Positions 51,493 through 60,637 of a stretch of DNA of 64,000 nucleotides are shown here, one piece after another. The notes under the pieces were generated by a model that saw only the letters and a list, made by a program, of their open reading frames with translations, was not told where the DNA came from and ran no database searches. Both the position numbers and the translations under genes were made by a program. Location of the stretch: assembly GCA_963810055.1 (NCBI GenBank), contig CAWEME010000004.1, forward strand, positions 143,960 through 207,959, in the 5' to 3' direction. This stretch comes from REEB95 sp963810055 (GTDB lineage: Bacteria > Pseudomonadota > Alphaproteobacteria > ATCC43930 > CGMCC-115725). Within the stretch, counting starts at the first letter, position 1. Each line of letters begins with the position of its first letter.

Positions 51493-52731
51493 TTAAAAGC
51501 CGGTCTTTTTAGGTAGAATAATTCTGACATTATCCTCAGTCACATCCAGGATCGGCTCAACTCCATTGTGCTCCAACATAAGCGGAACAACTTTACGGCG
51601 AATGCCCATGCCTCTTCTTTCTCCCAAGCCGTAATCCCGCATAATTTCAGTAATAATCGGGTTGCGGGCTATCCTTTGGCCGGCAAGCATTTTTTCTTTC
51701 GTCTGTCCGTTCGGCGGAGCGCCGGGACTGATTACTTCAAACCTATCGCTGTAAACCCCAATTTCAATCTCAACGGCTTTTGTATAATCCCTATGCGCAA
51801 TTGCATTAACAAGAATTTCACGGATCGCTTCTACGGGGTACTCCCAAACACGTTGACGAATAGCGCCAACTAGTTTTTCCTCCGAAATGTACGCCTGAAG
51901 CAAATATATTGTTTGGGTAACAATGTCTTCCTGAATAATAACACGGTTCCCTTTATCGTCATAATCGTGCAATTGAACTATTGGAACGGAAATCCATTCG
52001 TCCCGGAGAGCGTTATAATCTTTTTCCTTCCCGGGGAAAATGAGAACCCGGACGCCTGCAAAAGGATATTTTCTTCGAGGTTGATTGGCAAAAAGCAAGA
52101 TGCCCGCCAATGTACACGCTGTATCGCCGAATTCGGTTTTTTTCAAAAGATCAAGGTTGCTCAATCGTTGAACCCATTTTTCTTCCGACTCCGGTTGTGT
52201 TGCATCCCCGGCAATTCGCACCAGATATTCCTGAAGACGCCTTTTATCAAGATCCAATAAGCTTGTACTGGAAATAGGTAATGCCTCAACATGAAGGAAG
52301 CCGCCGCTTTCAATTAATCGCATCTGCTGTTCCCTTTTTGCCAATGTTGAGATATTTCCCACGCGAATATAAATATCATCGCGATCAGAATGCCGCAGAA
52401 CATACGGTTTTAAAACACCCATCTCCACCGTGACTATGGCAATTCTTTTTCCCTCATCCAATGCAATCTCTTCATATTCAGGGATAACTTGCGGATAAAT
52501 ATATCGTCCGAAAACGGTATCCATGATCCATCGTTGAAGTTCTTCGCTTCCTTTCCGCATGCCAATAATAGCGCCGTCATCCTCAACTCCAATGAGCACA
52601 CGGCCGCCCTTCAAATTGAGAAATGAGACGAATTCTTTTGCCATTTGTTCGGGACGTACGTCGTCGCGCTTAAATTCCACCGTTGAACTTTCGCCGTTGG
52701 CTATCAATTCCAGAACGTCACGTTTCAGCAT
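51493..52731 (-). CDS. AlbA_2/Schlafen-type regulator with ATPase-like C-terminal domain
   Basis: A 412-residue protein with an N-terminal Schlafen AlbA_2 domain (ESSTVEFKRDDVRPEQMAKE, GGRVLIGVEDDGAIIG, IRVGNISTLA) and a C-terminal GHKL-like HATPase_c_4 domain (EAIREILVNAIAHRDY, RNPIITEIMRDYGLGERRGMGI). This combination is common in predicted transcriptional regulators of unknown ligand. It occurs as a single gene upstream of the glycosyltransferase gene on the same strand. A few members take part in defence, but nothing nearby supports that here. Confidence 0.85.
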   Translation of the reverse strand: MLKRDVLELIANGESSTVEFKRDDVRPEQMAKEFVSFLNLKGGRVLIGVEDDGAIIGMRKGSEELQRWIMDTVFGRYIYPQVIPEYEEIALDEGKRIAIVTVEMGVLKPYVLRHSDRDDIYIRVGNISTLAKREQQMRLIESGGFLHVEALPISSTSLLDLDKRRLQEYLVRIAGDATQPESEEKWVQRLSNLDLLKKTEFGDTACTLAGILLFANQPRRKYPFAGVRVLIFPGKEKDYNALRDEWISVPIVQLHDYDDKGNRVIIQEDIVTQTIYLLQAYISEEKLVGAIRQRVWEYPVEAIREILVNAIAHRDYTKAVEIEIGVYSDRFEVISPGAPPNGQTKEKMLAGQRIARNPIITEIMRDYGLGERRGMGIRRKVVPLMLEHNGVEPILDVTEDNVRIILPKKTGF

Positions 52732-52877
52732 AATTAAAGCCCCAAATGGAAGTAATAAAATTAAACTAAGCAGTTAAAATATAGTATATACTACCCCATC
52801 ACCCCTCGCAATAAAACCATATTTTTCTTGTAGCTTGTTTGCAAACGAAATTATATTATTAAAAGAAGGTAAAAACC

Positions 52878-52973
52878 ATGTCAATTATTATCCAATCCGA
52901 AATTCGTAGTGCAAGCGCCCGAATGCTGCGCCGCGTCGCAGCACGTTATATGCTTATTTTCGGAGCGGACTGA
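52878..52973 (+). CDS. Arg-rich leader peptide of argD
   Basis: A 31-codon ORF, MSIIIQSEIRSASARMLRRVA then ARYMLIFGAD, with AAGG upstream. Five of its residues are Arg (10, 15, 18, 19, 23), an enrichment expected of a leader peptide for arginine attenuation. It ends 30 bases before an intrinsic terminator and the downstream gene is argD. No homology is claimed. Confidence 0.6.
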   Translation: MSIIIQSEIRSASARMLRRVAARYMLIFGAD

Positions 52974-53003
52974 CCATAAATTAAAAATTATCGGTTTTTC
53001 ACC

Positions 53004-53038
53004 AAGACCCGCTTCGAAAAAAGCGGGTCTTTTTTTTT
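53004..53038 (+). terminator. intrinsic terminator, candidate attenuator before argD
   Basis: AAGACCCGCTT and AAGCGGGTCTT form an 11-bp perfect hairpin with a 6-base loop, followed by nine T. It stands between the leader peptide stop and the argD ribosome site, so transcription must read through it to express argD from an upstream promoter. A promoter inside the 52,740-52,870 region is plausible but not assigned. Confidence 0.88.
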
Positions 53039-53055
53039 ACATAATGGAGCATTCA

Positions 53056-53211
53056 ATGAAAATAAAATTAAAACAAGAAGGAACAATCAAGGACGCCCTG
53101 CCAAGCGTCCTGGCAGCCCGTATTCCCCGTATTAAACCATGGATGTTGTTTCAGCGCATTTCATTAATAAACACTTTCAAATATGGGGTATTTCATGAAT
53201 ACGAATCTTGA
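53056..53211 (+). CDS. small ORF overlapping argD start
   Basis: A 51-codon ORF, MKIKLKQEGTIKDALPSVLA..., with GGAG eight bases before its ATG. It begins 18 bases after the attenuator-like terminator and its stop overlaps the argD start by 17 bases. Basic, with several Arg and Lys; GGACGC..GCGTCC within it can form a hairpin. It may be a second leader or a translational-coupling peptide; it may also be chance. Confidence 0.4.
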   Translation: MKIKLKQEGTIKDALPSVLAARIPRIKPWMLFQRISLINTFKYGVFHEYES

Positions 53212-54394
53212 TACAATAGCAATAGAAAACGAATTTCTCATTCCTTTTTGCAAAAAAACGCCCGTTTCAATAGAGCGGGGCAAAGGCATACAGGTATGGG
53301 ACGAGCACGGGAAAGAATATCTCGATTTCACCTCGGGCTGGGCCGTAACAAGCCTGGGACACGCTCATCCGGTAATTACCGGGGCCCTTATTGAGCAATC
53401 CAAAAAAATCGTGCATAATCCCAATTCCGGCCTCACCTATTCTCCCGCGCGGGCGAGGCTTTTGTTCGCGCTTAAAAAAATCTGCCCGCCCTCAATCGGC
53501 AAGTTCTTTTTTGTCAATAGCGGGGCCGAAGCGATTGACGCGGCAATAAAGCTTGCGAGAAAAATTTCCGGAAAGCGGACCATTATCGCCGCCGCGAAAA
53601 GTTTTCACGGCCGCACGCTTGCCGCTTTATCGGCCACCGGGCAAACAACCTACCGGAAACGGTTCAATGTTTTGGTCCCGCACTATGCATTCGTTCCGTT
53701 TAACGATGTGGGCGCTATTGAACGGGCCATTGACGACGATACCGCCGCTGTTTTAATCGAGCCGATCCAAGGCGAAGGCGGAATCATTGTTCCCGATGAA
53801 GGTTATTTACCGAGTATTTCCGAGCTTTGCCGGAAAACCGGCGTTTTACTGATCGTCGATGAAATCCAAACGGGTTTTTATCGGACAGGGCAAGCATTTG
53901 CGTCCCTTCAACCGGGAGTCAAGGCCGACTTTTTAACCATGGCCAAAGGCATTGCGGGCGGTTTTCCCTTCGGATGCGTGGGGGTCGCCTCCGATATAGT
54001 TTCAAGCATTGAAGACAACGATCATGGCGGCACCTATAACGGAAACCCGCTCGGATGCGCCGTCGCATCGGCCGTAATTGAATTTATGGTTTCAAATGAT
54101 ATTGGGCGGCATGTGGAACATATCGGAAACTATGCGCTCTTAAAAATGCAAAACTGGACAAATGAATTCCCAACGTTAATAAAGGAAGCGCGGGGCAAGG
54201 GACTTTTATTGGCCCTTGAATTATTCGACCACGAAAAGGCGGCATTGATTTATGAAGCGTGTTTTAAAAAGGGCCTTATTCTGAATATTAAGCATGGGAC
54301 CATTATCAGAATATTCCCGGCGTTAACGATAACCGAACAGGAGATGAACGAGGGCCTTTCGATCATGAAAAACTTAATCAAGTCCTTGACTTAA
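53195..54394 (+). CDS. argD: acetylornithine aminotransferase-like class III PLP enzyme
   Basis: A 399-residue class III aminotransferase. ATG 53195 has GGGG upstream; the in-frame ATG at 53183 lacks spacing. PLP site Lys251 in MAKGIAGGFP, LLIVDEIQTGF (219-229), VNSGAEAIDAA (108-118) and FHGRTLAALSATGQ. The sequence fits acetylornithine/N-succinyl-ornithine transaminases, which carry out the fourth step of arginine synthesis, though other ornithine-type transaminases are close. The Arg-rich leader peptide upstream supports the arginine role. Confidence 0.85.
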   Translation: MNTNLDTIAIENEFLIPFCKKTPVSIERGKGIQVWDEHGKEYLDFTSGWAVTSLGHAHPVITGALIEQSKKIVHNPNSGLTYSPARARLLFALKKICPPSIGKFFFVNSGAEAIDAAIKLARKISGKRTIIAAAKSFHGRTLAALSATGQTTYRKRFNVLVPHYAFVPFNDVGAIERAIDDDTAAVLIEPIQGEGGIIVPDEGYLPSISELCRKTGVLLIVDEIQTGFYRTGQAFASLQPGVKADFLTMAKGIAGGFPFGCVGVASDIVSSIEDNDHGGTYNGNPLGCAVASAVIEFMVSNDIGRHVEHIGNYALLKMQNWTNEFPTLIKEARGKGLLLALELFDHEKAALIYEACFKKGLILNIKHGTIIRIFPALTITEQEMNEGLSIMKNLIKSLT

Positions 54395-54404
54395 AAACCG
54401 AACG

Positions 54405-54436
54405 AAGAGGCGATTTGCGCACACAAATCGCCTCTT
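54405..54436 (+). terminator. terminator-like hairpin after argD
   Basis: AAGAGGCGATTTG and CAAATCGCCTCTT are a perfect 13-bp inverted repeat with a 6-base loop, 10 bases after the argD stop. There is no T-run after it, so it could be a stability hairpin or a Rho-assisted stop. The rest of the 259-base gap before EF-G shows nothing else recognisable. Confidence 0.65.
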
Positions 54437-54653
54437 GAAACGTTAGAAAAGAGTTAGAAATTAAAATATCCCCCAGACTCATCCTTTTTCATAGACAAAT
54501 GTTTTTCCATGTAGTATTTTGGACTGGCCTTTTTAGCGCAGTGCAAACGCCCTGGCTTTTCAGGCCCCGGTTCGCTTAAGAAATATTTTTGCGTGAATCA
54601 GCCGTAACTCTTTATTTAATAATATATTATAATTATCAGAGGAATTTCTTTTT

Positions 54654-56738
54654 ATGGCCACAGACGGTTTAAAAATGAGGAATATCGGCATCAGCGCTCA
54701 TATTGATTCCGGTAAAACGACCCTAACTGAACGAATACTGTATTATTGCAACAAAATACACGCCATTCATGAAGTTAAAGGAAAAGACGGCGTTGGCGCA
54801 ACCATGGATTTCATGGAACTCGAACGCGAACGGGGAATAACCATAACCTCTGCGGCAACCAACGTGGAATGGCAGAAGCATTCCATTAATATTATCGACA
54901 CCCCCGGCCACGTTGACTTTACCATCGAGGTCGAACGTGCGCTTCGGGTACTCGACGGCGCTATTTTGGTGCTCTGCGCGGTTGGCGGAGTGCAGTCGCA
55001 ATCGATAACGGTCGACCGGCAGCTTCGCCGATATCATGTTCCCGCAATCGCCTTCATTAATAAATGCGACCGCACCGGAGCGAATCCCGAGAAAGTCAAA
55101 GCCGATCTCTGCACCAAACTCGGCCGCAATGCCGTGCTCATGCAACTTCCCATCGGCTTGGAAGAAAAACTCGAAGGGATTATCGATCTTACCACCATGA
55201 AGGCCGTTTACTTTGACGGCGCTCACGGCGACGACATTCGAATCGAGGAGATTCCGGCGAATCTTATGGAAAAGGCTCGGGAGCGCCGCGAAGAAATGCT
55301 CGACGCCGCGTCGATGTTTTCCGACGAGCTTGCCGAGGCGTTTTTGGAAGGCAAAGAAACTCCCGAAATGATCCATGCGGCAGTGCGTAAAGGCACCCTC
55401 TCCCTCGATATGACCCCCGTTTATCTGGGATCGGCCTATAAGGACAAAGGGATCCAAACCCTGCTCGACGCGGTTGTCAACTACCTTCCCGCGCCCATGG
55501 ACAGGAAAAACTTCGCCCTGGACATCGACGAAAATCAGGCGGAAGTCCAGCTTTTTCCCGACGAAACGAAACCGGCGGTCGCCATAGCCTTTAAGCTCGA
55601 AGAAGGCCAATACGGGCAGTTGACCTATATTCGCGTGTATCAAGGTTCCATTAAAAAAGGCGACGAACTCACTAATACGCGTTCGAAAAGAAGTTTCAAG
55701 GTCGGTCGTTTGATCCGCATGCATGCCAACAACATGGAAGACATTTCCCTTGCCCCGAGTGGCGACATCGTCGCGCTGTTCGGCGTGGATTGCGCGTCGG
55801 GCGATACGTTTACGCAAAGCGGCCTCAATTACTCCATGACCAGCATGTACGTTCCCGAACCCGTGATTTCGCTTGCCATTTCCCCTAAAAACAAACAATC
55901 GGCCGACGCCATGTCCAAGGCGCTCAACAGGTTTTCGAAGGAAGACCCGACGTTCCGGACCTTCGTGGACGTGGAATCCAAGGAAACGATCATTCGAGGC
56001 ATGGGAGAGCTTCATCTGGATATTTACATCGAACGCATGAAGCGAGAGTATAACGTCGAGCTGGACGTGGGTATGCCCCAGGTGGCGTATCGCGAGGCCA
56101 TCACCCAAAACGTGGAATTCGACTATACGCATAAGAAACAAAGCGGCGGCTCCGGCCAGTTCGGCCGCGTTGCCGGCATCATGGAACTCAATACGGAAAA
56201 GGATTACGAATTCGTTGACGAAATCAAGGGCGGGGTGATCCCGCGTGAATTCATATCTTCCTGCGATAAGGGCTTTAAGGCTTGTTTGGCGCGTGGATCG
56301 GTCATCGGATTCCCCATTGTGGGCATTAAAATGACCGTCAACGACGGAAGCTCCCACCCGGTCGATTCGTCAGATATGGCATTCCAGCTTGCCGCGATCG
56401 GCGCGTTCCGCCAGGCATTTGCAAAGGCGAAACCGGAAATCCTCGAACCCATCATGAAAGTGGCCGTCGAAGGGCCCTGCGAATTTCAGGGCAATGTGCT
56501 CAGCAGCATCAATCAGCGCCGCGGAATAATCATGTGCACCTCCGAAGACAATCTTTTCGCCAAGGTCGAAGCGGAAGTGCCGCTCTCGGAAATGTTCGGC
56601 TACTCGACCATTCTCAGGTCCCTTACTCAAGGCAAAGCCCAGTTTACCATGGAATTCGCCCGGTACGGCAAGGTGCCTGCGGCGCTAGCGGAAAAACTCG
56701 TTGAGGAATTTCAGGAAAAAGCGAAGAAAAGAAACTAA
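54654..56738 (+). CDS. fusA: elongation factor G, mitochondrial/spirochaete-like type
   Basis: A 694-residue EF-G with all five domains. GTPase motifs: AHIDSGKTT (G1, residues 15-23), the switch I ERERGITI, DTPGH (G3), NKCD (G4). The G1 reads HIDSGKTT where most bacterial EF-G have HIDAGKTT, and the VKGKDGVGATMDFMELE switch region matches mitochondrial EF-G1 and spirochaete/planctomycete-type spdEFG1, so the product may serve translocation only. It is a stand-alone gene, not in an str operon, and a second EF-G may exist elsewhere in the genome. It is cotranscribed with no partner in view. Confidence 0.9.
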   Translation: MATDGLKMRNIGISAHIDSGKTTLTERILYYCNKIHAIHEVKGKDGVGATMDFMELERERGITITSAATNVEWQKHSINIIDTPGHVDFTIEVERALRVLDGAILVLCAVGGVQSQSITVDRQLRRYHVPAIAFINKCDRTGANPEKVKADLCTKLGRNAVLMQLPIGLEEKLEGIIDLTTMKAVYFDGAHGDDIRIEEIPANLMEKARERREEMLDAASMFSDELAEAFLEGKETPEMIHAAVRKGTLSLDMTPVYLGSAYKDKGIQTLLDAVVNYLPAPMDRKNFALDIDENQAEVQLFPDETKPAVAIAFKLEEGQYGQLTYIRVYQGSIKKGDELTNTRSKRSFKVGRLIRMHANNMEDISLAPSGDIVALFGVDCASGDTFTQSGLNYSMTSMYVPEPVISLAISPKNKQSADAMSKALNRFSKEDPTFRTFVDVESKETIIRGMGELHLDIYIERMKREYNVELDVGMPQVAYREAITQNVEFDYTHKKQSGGSGQFGRVAGIMELNTEKDYEFVDEIKGGVIPREFISSCDKGFKACLARGSVIGFPIVGIKMTVNDGSSHPVDSSDMAFQLAAIGAFRQAFAKAKPEILEPIMKVAVEGPCEFQGNVLSSINQRRGIIMCTSEDNLFAKVEAEVPLSEMFGYSTILRSLTQGKAQFTMEFARYGKVPAALAEKLVEEFQEKAKKRN

Positions 56739-56788
56739 ATTTATAGTATACGCGTACGCGGTGGCAACTATAAAAGAGGAAACTAACG

Positions 56789-57496
56789 ATGATTAAAAAA
56801 GAACTCATAAGCAAAAGTCCGCTGAGGATCCTTGAAAAATCGATCCATGGCGGCGTGGGCAAAGGTAACCTTGGGGTCATAGCTGCCCGTAAAGGCATCG
56901 GAAAAACCGCATGCCTTGTCCATATCGCCACCGACCAACTCCTCCAGGGAAAGCATGTGATCCATGTTTCCTTCGGCGAAGACGCCAGTCACATCGTGGC
57001 GTGGTACGAAGACATTTTCAGTGAAATCGCCCGTCGCAATAACCTTAATTGCGCCATGGACGTCCATGATGATATAATCAGGAACCGGGTCATCGTGAAT
57101 TTCAAGCAAGACGATACGCATCTGGACCGGATTAAGCGCAACATTTTGATGTTTTTGGAAAAAGGCAATTTCTGTGTTGACACTATTGTTGTAGATGGGT
57201 ACAATTTTGCTAAGGCCGATCCGAATGATTTCCTTGAATTCAAGCGTTTTGCGAATGAAAGCGGCCTTGAAATGTGGTTTTCGGCGTCGCTCGGCGAAAG
57301 CAACGAATCGAGGGACGGTAGCGGCGTGCCGGAGCTATTGACTCCATTTGTCAAAGATATCGCCATTCTGATCCATCTGGAGCCCAAGGGCGATTACGTG
57401 CATTTGTCGCTTGTTAAGGACCATGACGCAATTACAAATTCGGACATGCATCTGAAGCTCGATCCGCATATCCTGCTCTTGGCGGAAGAAACCTGA
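56789..57496 (+). CDS. RecA/KaiC-like P-loop ATPase
   Basis: A 235-residue protein with a Walker A motif ARKGIGKT (33-40) and a Walker B-like DTIVVDGYNF (131-140) in a RecA/KaiC-type ASCE fold; GGVGKGNLGVIAARKGIGKT resembles DnaB/KaiC cores. It lacks a helicase extension, so it is a stand-alone core. ATPase motif HIVAWYEDIFSEIARR may contact partners. It follows EF-G by 50 bases but with no shared pathway evident. Confidence 0.7.
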   Translation: MIKKELISKSPLRILEKSIHGGVGKGNLGVIAARKGIGKTACLVHIATDQLLQGKHVIHVSFGEDASHIVAWYEDIFSEIARRNNLNCAMDVHDDIIRNRVIVNFKQDDTHLDRIKRNILMFLEKGNFCVDTIVVDGYNFAKADPNDFLEFKRFANESGLEMWFSASLGESNESRDGSGVPELLTPFVKDIAILIHLEPKGDYVHLSLVKDHDAITNSDMHLKLDPHILLLAEET

Positions 57497-57561
57497 TTCC
57501 TATGCTACGGGACGAATTCATGTAGCATGGCGCGAAAAGAGAAAGGCTACGTGAGTTACCC

Positions 57562-58359
57562 TTGAAATGGCACCCAATCGCCGCGGGCCTGATTGGTTTC
57601 TTGACCGCCGCAATAGCATGGCCTTCTCTTTCCCTTGCCGATGAACCGGGCAAGCGCTCGGCGTTTTCCATTCCACTTGCGCGCTTAAGCGTTTCCTTCG
57701 ACGAACGCACCCACGTATTTGAAAAAGTAAAGGTCTCCGCCGGCGGGTCCGACGATAACGCCGACGAATGTTGGATCATTGCCCCCATTACGGATTATGA
57801 GATCAAGACCACGCGGGAGGGACGCCAGAAATTCGTCCACGTGGAAACGCCCGACAAAGCCTTTATTATTTCGGATTTCGAGGCGCAAGTCCTGAATATG
57901 GTGTGCAAGTCGTTCGTAAATACCCTGGAAATCTTCGAAAAAGACCTGCAAAAAAGGCATTTTGACCGTTGTTTGTACCTCGACGCCTATTTCCCCCGTT
58001 TTCTGAAAGGTTTTTACTATCTGTATTGCGCCGCCCGCAATTCGCCGTATGCCATGCCCCGCTCGGCCTGCATTCCGGATTCGCTTTTCGATATTTCCCT
58101 GAGTTCCCCAAAGTCCGACGAGCGGATCAAAACCTGGCAGGAACTGCCCGACCATATCATCAAGCTGCGTATTATCACCCAGGAATTGATTTACCAGACA
58201 AAAGAGTGGCAGAAAAAGGAAATCGACAACCCCAGCCGTAACGTTGAAGTACCCTCGGGAAAACTTTTCGAGGAGGCCTTTACGCTTTTTGTCAAGGTTT
58301 ACTTCAACATGAGGCCCTCTCCCGAAATCCCCCGTGAAGGCGAGCACCTCACCCGATAA
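57562..58359 (+). CDS. exported protein, unknown
   Basis: A 265-residue protein beginning at TTG 57562 (MKWHPIAAGLIGFLTAAIAW). A signal peptide ends around SLSLA-DEP. The mature part has several conserved-looking aromatic and Cys residues (DECWIIAPITDYEIKT, RCLYLDAYFPRFLKGFYYLY, RSACIPDSLF) and a helical C-terminal half. No family is recognised. Its position after the ATPase gene on the same strand with a 66-base gap may be coincidental. Confidence 0.6.
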   Translation: MKWHPIAAGLIGFLTAAIAWPSLSLADEPGKRSAFSIPLARLSVSFDERTHVFEKVKVSAGGSDDNADECWIIAPITDYEIKTTREGRQKFVHVETPDKAFIISDFEAQVLNMVCKSFVNTLEIFEKDLQKRHFDRCLYLDAYFPRFLKGFYYLYCAARNSPYAMPRSACIPDSLFDISLSSPKSDERIKTWQELPDHIIKLRIITQELIYQTKEWQKKEIDNPSRNVEVPSGKLFEEAFTLFVKVYFNMRPSPEIPREGEHLTR

Positions 58360-58392
58360 TTCCCGGCGCTCACCCCCAAGAAGGAAAGTCAA

Positions 58393-59172
58393 ATGATTGA
58401 TGCATCCGAAGAAATAAAACAAAAGATCATTTTAAAATATGATCAAGAAGCAAAAGAAAAAAGCAATTCCGATTGGCTGCAAAAAGGAGGTACGGAAAGA
58501 GTTCCGGAATCACAAGCCTCGCATTACTTTATTGACCGTAAAGTTAACGAGGCGCTTTCCATGTGCAAAAAAGACGCATTTTATGAATCTAAAGCATTAG
58601 AGATTGGATGCAGCTTTGGCCATATGACGGCTCTTCTGTCAAAGAAATTTAAATCCTTAACGGCCGTGGATATTTCTCCGGAGAGTATTAAAATCGCCGA
58701 AAAAAGGCTTACCCATTATGGTATACAAAATGTGACCTTCATTACTGATGATGCCGAGAATTTGTCCAACCTACCTGATAATACATTTGATATTGTTTTT
58801 TCATTTTCCACAATAAGATTTTGTCCAAGTCCCAAGGAAGCATTGAAGGCAATTTACAATAAACTTAAACCCGGTGGAATTGCCATCATTGATTTTCCTA
58901 ACAGATATTCTCCGTGGCACCTTTTCGTTAAAAAAGCCGTCGGTGTCAATAGACATATTTTTGATCATCTTTTTTCGGTTTCCGAAGTCAAAGCGCTTTT
59001 TCGCGACGCCGGTTTTGCTGTTCGACAATCCAAAAGCTTTTTGTTTACTTCGAAACGTCTTCCATCAGCTCTGCTTACCTTTTTTAAAATCGCGGAATAT
59101 ATTCTTGAGAGAATACCTTTTATTTCACATTTTGCCGGAATTATAATGGTTAAAGGTAGAAAAAATGATTAA
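58393..59172 (+). CDS. class I SAM-dependent methyltransferase
   Basis: A 259-residue methyltransferase. Motif I EIGCSFGHMTALLSKKF (70-86), the ribose-binding acidic AVDISPE (91-97), and the post-II/III segments FSFSTIRFCPSPKEALKAIY and LKPGGIAIIDFPNRY identify a Methyltransf_11/25-type enzyme acting on a small molecule or lipid/sugar. Its end overlaps the next gene by eight bases, so the two belong to one operon and probably one pathway, such as polysaccharide modification. Confidence 0.83.
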   Translation: MIDASEEIKQKIILKYDQEAKEKSNSDWLQKGGTERVPESQASHYFIDRKVNEALSMCKKDAFYESKALEIGCSFGHMTALLSKKFKSLTAVDISPESIKIAEKRLTHYGIQNVTFITDDAENLSNLPDNTFDIVFSFSTIRFCPSPKEALKAIYNKLKPGGIAIIDFPNRYSPWHLFVKKAVGVNRHIFDHLFSVSEVKALFRDAGFAVRQSKSFLFTSKRLPSALLTFFKIAEYILERIPFISHFAGIIMVKGRKND

Positions 59173-60562
59173 CGCTAAGGTTATTTGGCCGCCATACCCT
59201 TATAAGGCGGGTTTTTGTATTACCGACGATACGGATGCCGCGACATTTGAACAAATAGAAACCGTATATAATTTTTTATCCTCTAATAATTTTGTGACCA
59301 CCAAAACGGTTTGGCCATTTGCGCCTTCCGATAAATGCGGCATCCCCCCTATTCCGGAATCGACATTACGAGGGGTTACTTTACAAGATAAGCGCTATCT
59401 TGAATACTGTAAGACGTTAAATAAAAAAGGCTTTGAAATTTGTTTGCATGGGGCCTCGGCCGGAAACAATTTGAGAGAATCAACAATAAAAGCCTTTGAT
59501 TTTCTTAAGAAGGAAATTCAACATTCCCGGACATTTATATGCCATTCAAAAAACGCGGACAATATTTACTGGAACAACAAGATAACATCGCTGTTTCCTT
59601 TTCATCAATTGCTTAAGTTCACCTCAAACTATGAGTGTAGCGGCGAGATTTTAAATAGTCCGTATTTTTGGGGGGATATTTGTCAAGAGAATATAAGCCA
59701 AATACGGCTTTATCGAACGCGAAACATTAATACCCTTAAAAAAAACCCTTCAATGCCATATTATTGCCCGGATCGCCCCTTTGTGAATGGCTGGTTTTCA
59801 GCGACAAAACGGTCCCTGAGCGATTGCGCAAAAAAAGATGAACTAGAACGGCTCATTGCTGAAAACGGCCTAACGGTTTTGTACCAATACTTACATCGCT
59901 ATGCACGTCCGGATGGCCGACAATTAAATAAACGATTTATTGAGGCAATCGAAACAATTCTGTCATTCAGCACCATCAAAGTCGATACGGTTTCGAATAT
60001 AATGAATAGGTTACGCTTAATTCAATGCTTATTCATATTTTATGAGAACAAAACTATTTGGATAGTCAATATCAATCAAGTTCCAGTCAAATCATTGCAC
60101 GTAATACTTGATAAAAAAGCATCAATAATTTCGGATGAATGTACATTTGAGCTGTTTGACAAGACTATTAATATTCCGGAGATTTCGGCAAACTCAATTG
60201 TTAAACTGGAATCCGATCATTCAATTCGAGTTCAAGGTACGCGAAGTTTTGATTTACAGGGGAAACGACGAATTCACCAAGAAATCCCCAATGGGAAAAT
60301 CTATCTCAATCTTTCCAATTCAAATTGGCAAGTTTCTGACAAATTACAAATTAGGCCGCAATCCTTTCATAGTGAAGCGATCCGATCCAAAACGGGCGAA
60401 TTCCTGCTTTCTAAATTGACTTTGTCGGAAGAGTCTTTTTTAATTATCGGGCAGCTTTGGATAGTTGTTAGAGAAATATTATTTAAAGGACGAAGCTTAA
60501 ATAATAAGAAATTCCTTGATGATTCAAAAGAAATTAAACTTGAAAATCATGATAATTGGTAA
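59165..60562 (+). CDS. deacetylase-like (NodB-fold) protein, partner of methyltransferase
   Basis: A 465-residue protein whose N-terminus has the catalytic-strand pattern of NodB-type carbohydrate esterases (YKAGFCITDDTDAATFEQIE with the DD metal motif), FEICLHGASAGNN, ICHSKNADNIYW and YYCPDRPFVNGWF. The metal-binding HSxxH is partly replaced (HGAS), so it is a divergent or inactive member. The second half (from about 285) is a beta-rich domain of its own. AT-rich like the methyltransferase; the pair looks like a surface-glycan tailoring unit. Confidence 0.6.
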   Translation: MINAKVIWPPYPYKAGFCITDDTDAATFEQIETVYNFLSSNNFVTTKTVWPFAPSDKCGIPPIPESTLRGVTLQDKRYLEYCKTLNKKGFEICLHGASAGNNLRESTIKAFDFLKKEIQHSRTFICHSKNADNIYWNNKITSLFPFHQLLKFTSNYECSGEILNSPYFWGDICQENISQIRLYRTRNINTLKKNPSMPYYCPDRPFVNGWFSATKRSLSDCAKKDELERLIAENGLTVLYQYLHRYARPDGRQLNKRFIEAIETILSFSTIKVDTVSNIMNRLRLIQCLFIFYENKTIWIVNINQVPVKSLHVILDKKASIISDECTFELFDKTINIPEISANSIVKLESDHSIRVQGTRSFDLQGKRRIHQEIPNGKIYLNLSNSNWQVSDKLQIRPQSFHSEAIRSKTGEFLLSKLTLSEESFLIIGQLWIVVREILFKGRSLNNKKFLDDSKEIKLENHDNW

Positions 60563-60637
60563 TAGTATTACCCCTTGTTTTCCACCCTCCGACCGTGATA
60601 TACTTACTAGCGAATTCCTTTTTCCCGGAGGCCCCGC

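Noticed and set aside
54723..56357. 544-codon minus-strand ORF opposite EF-G
   Set aside because: Shadow of a conserved GTPase gene.
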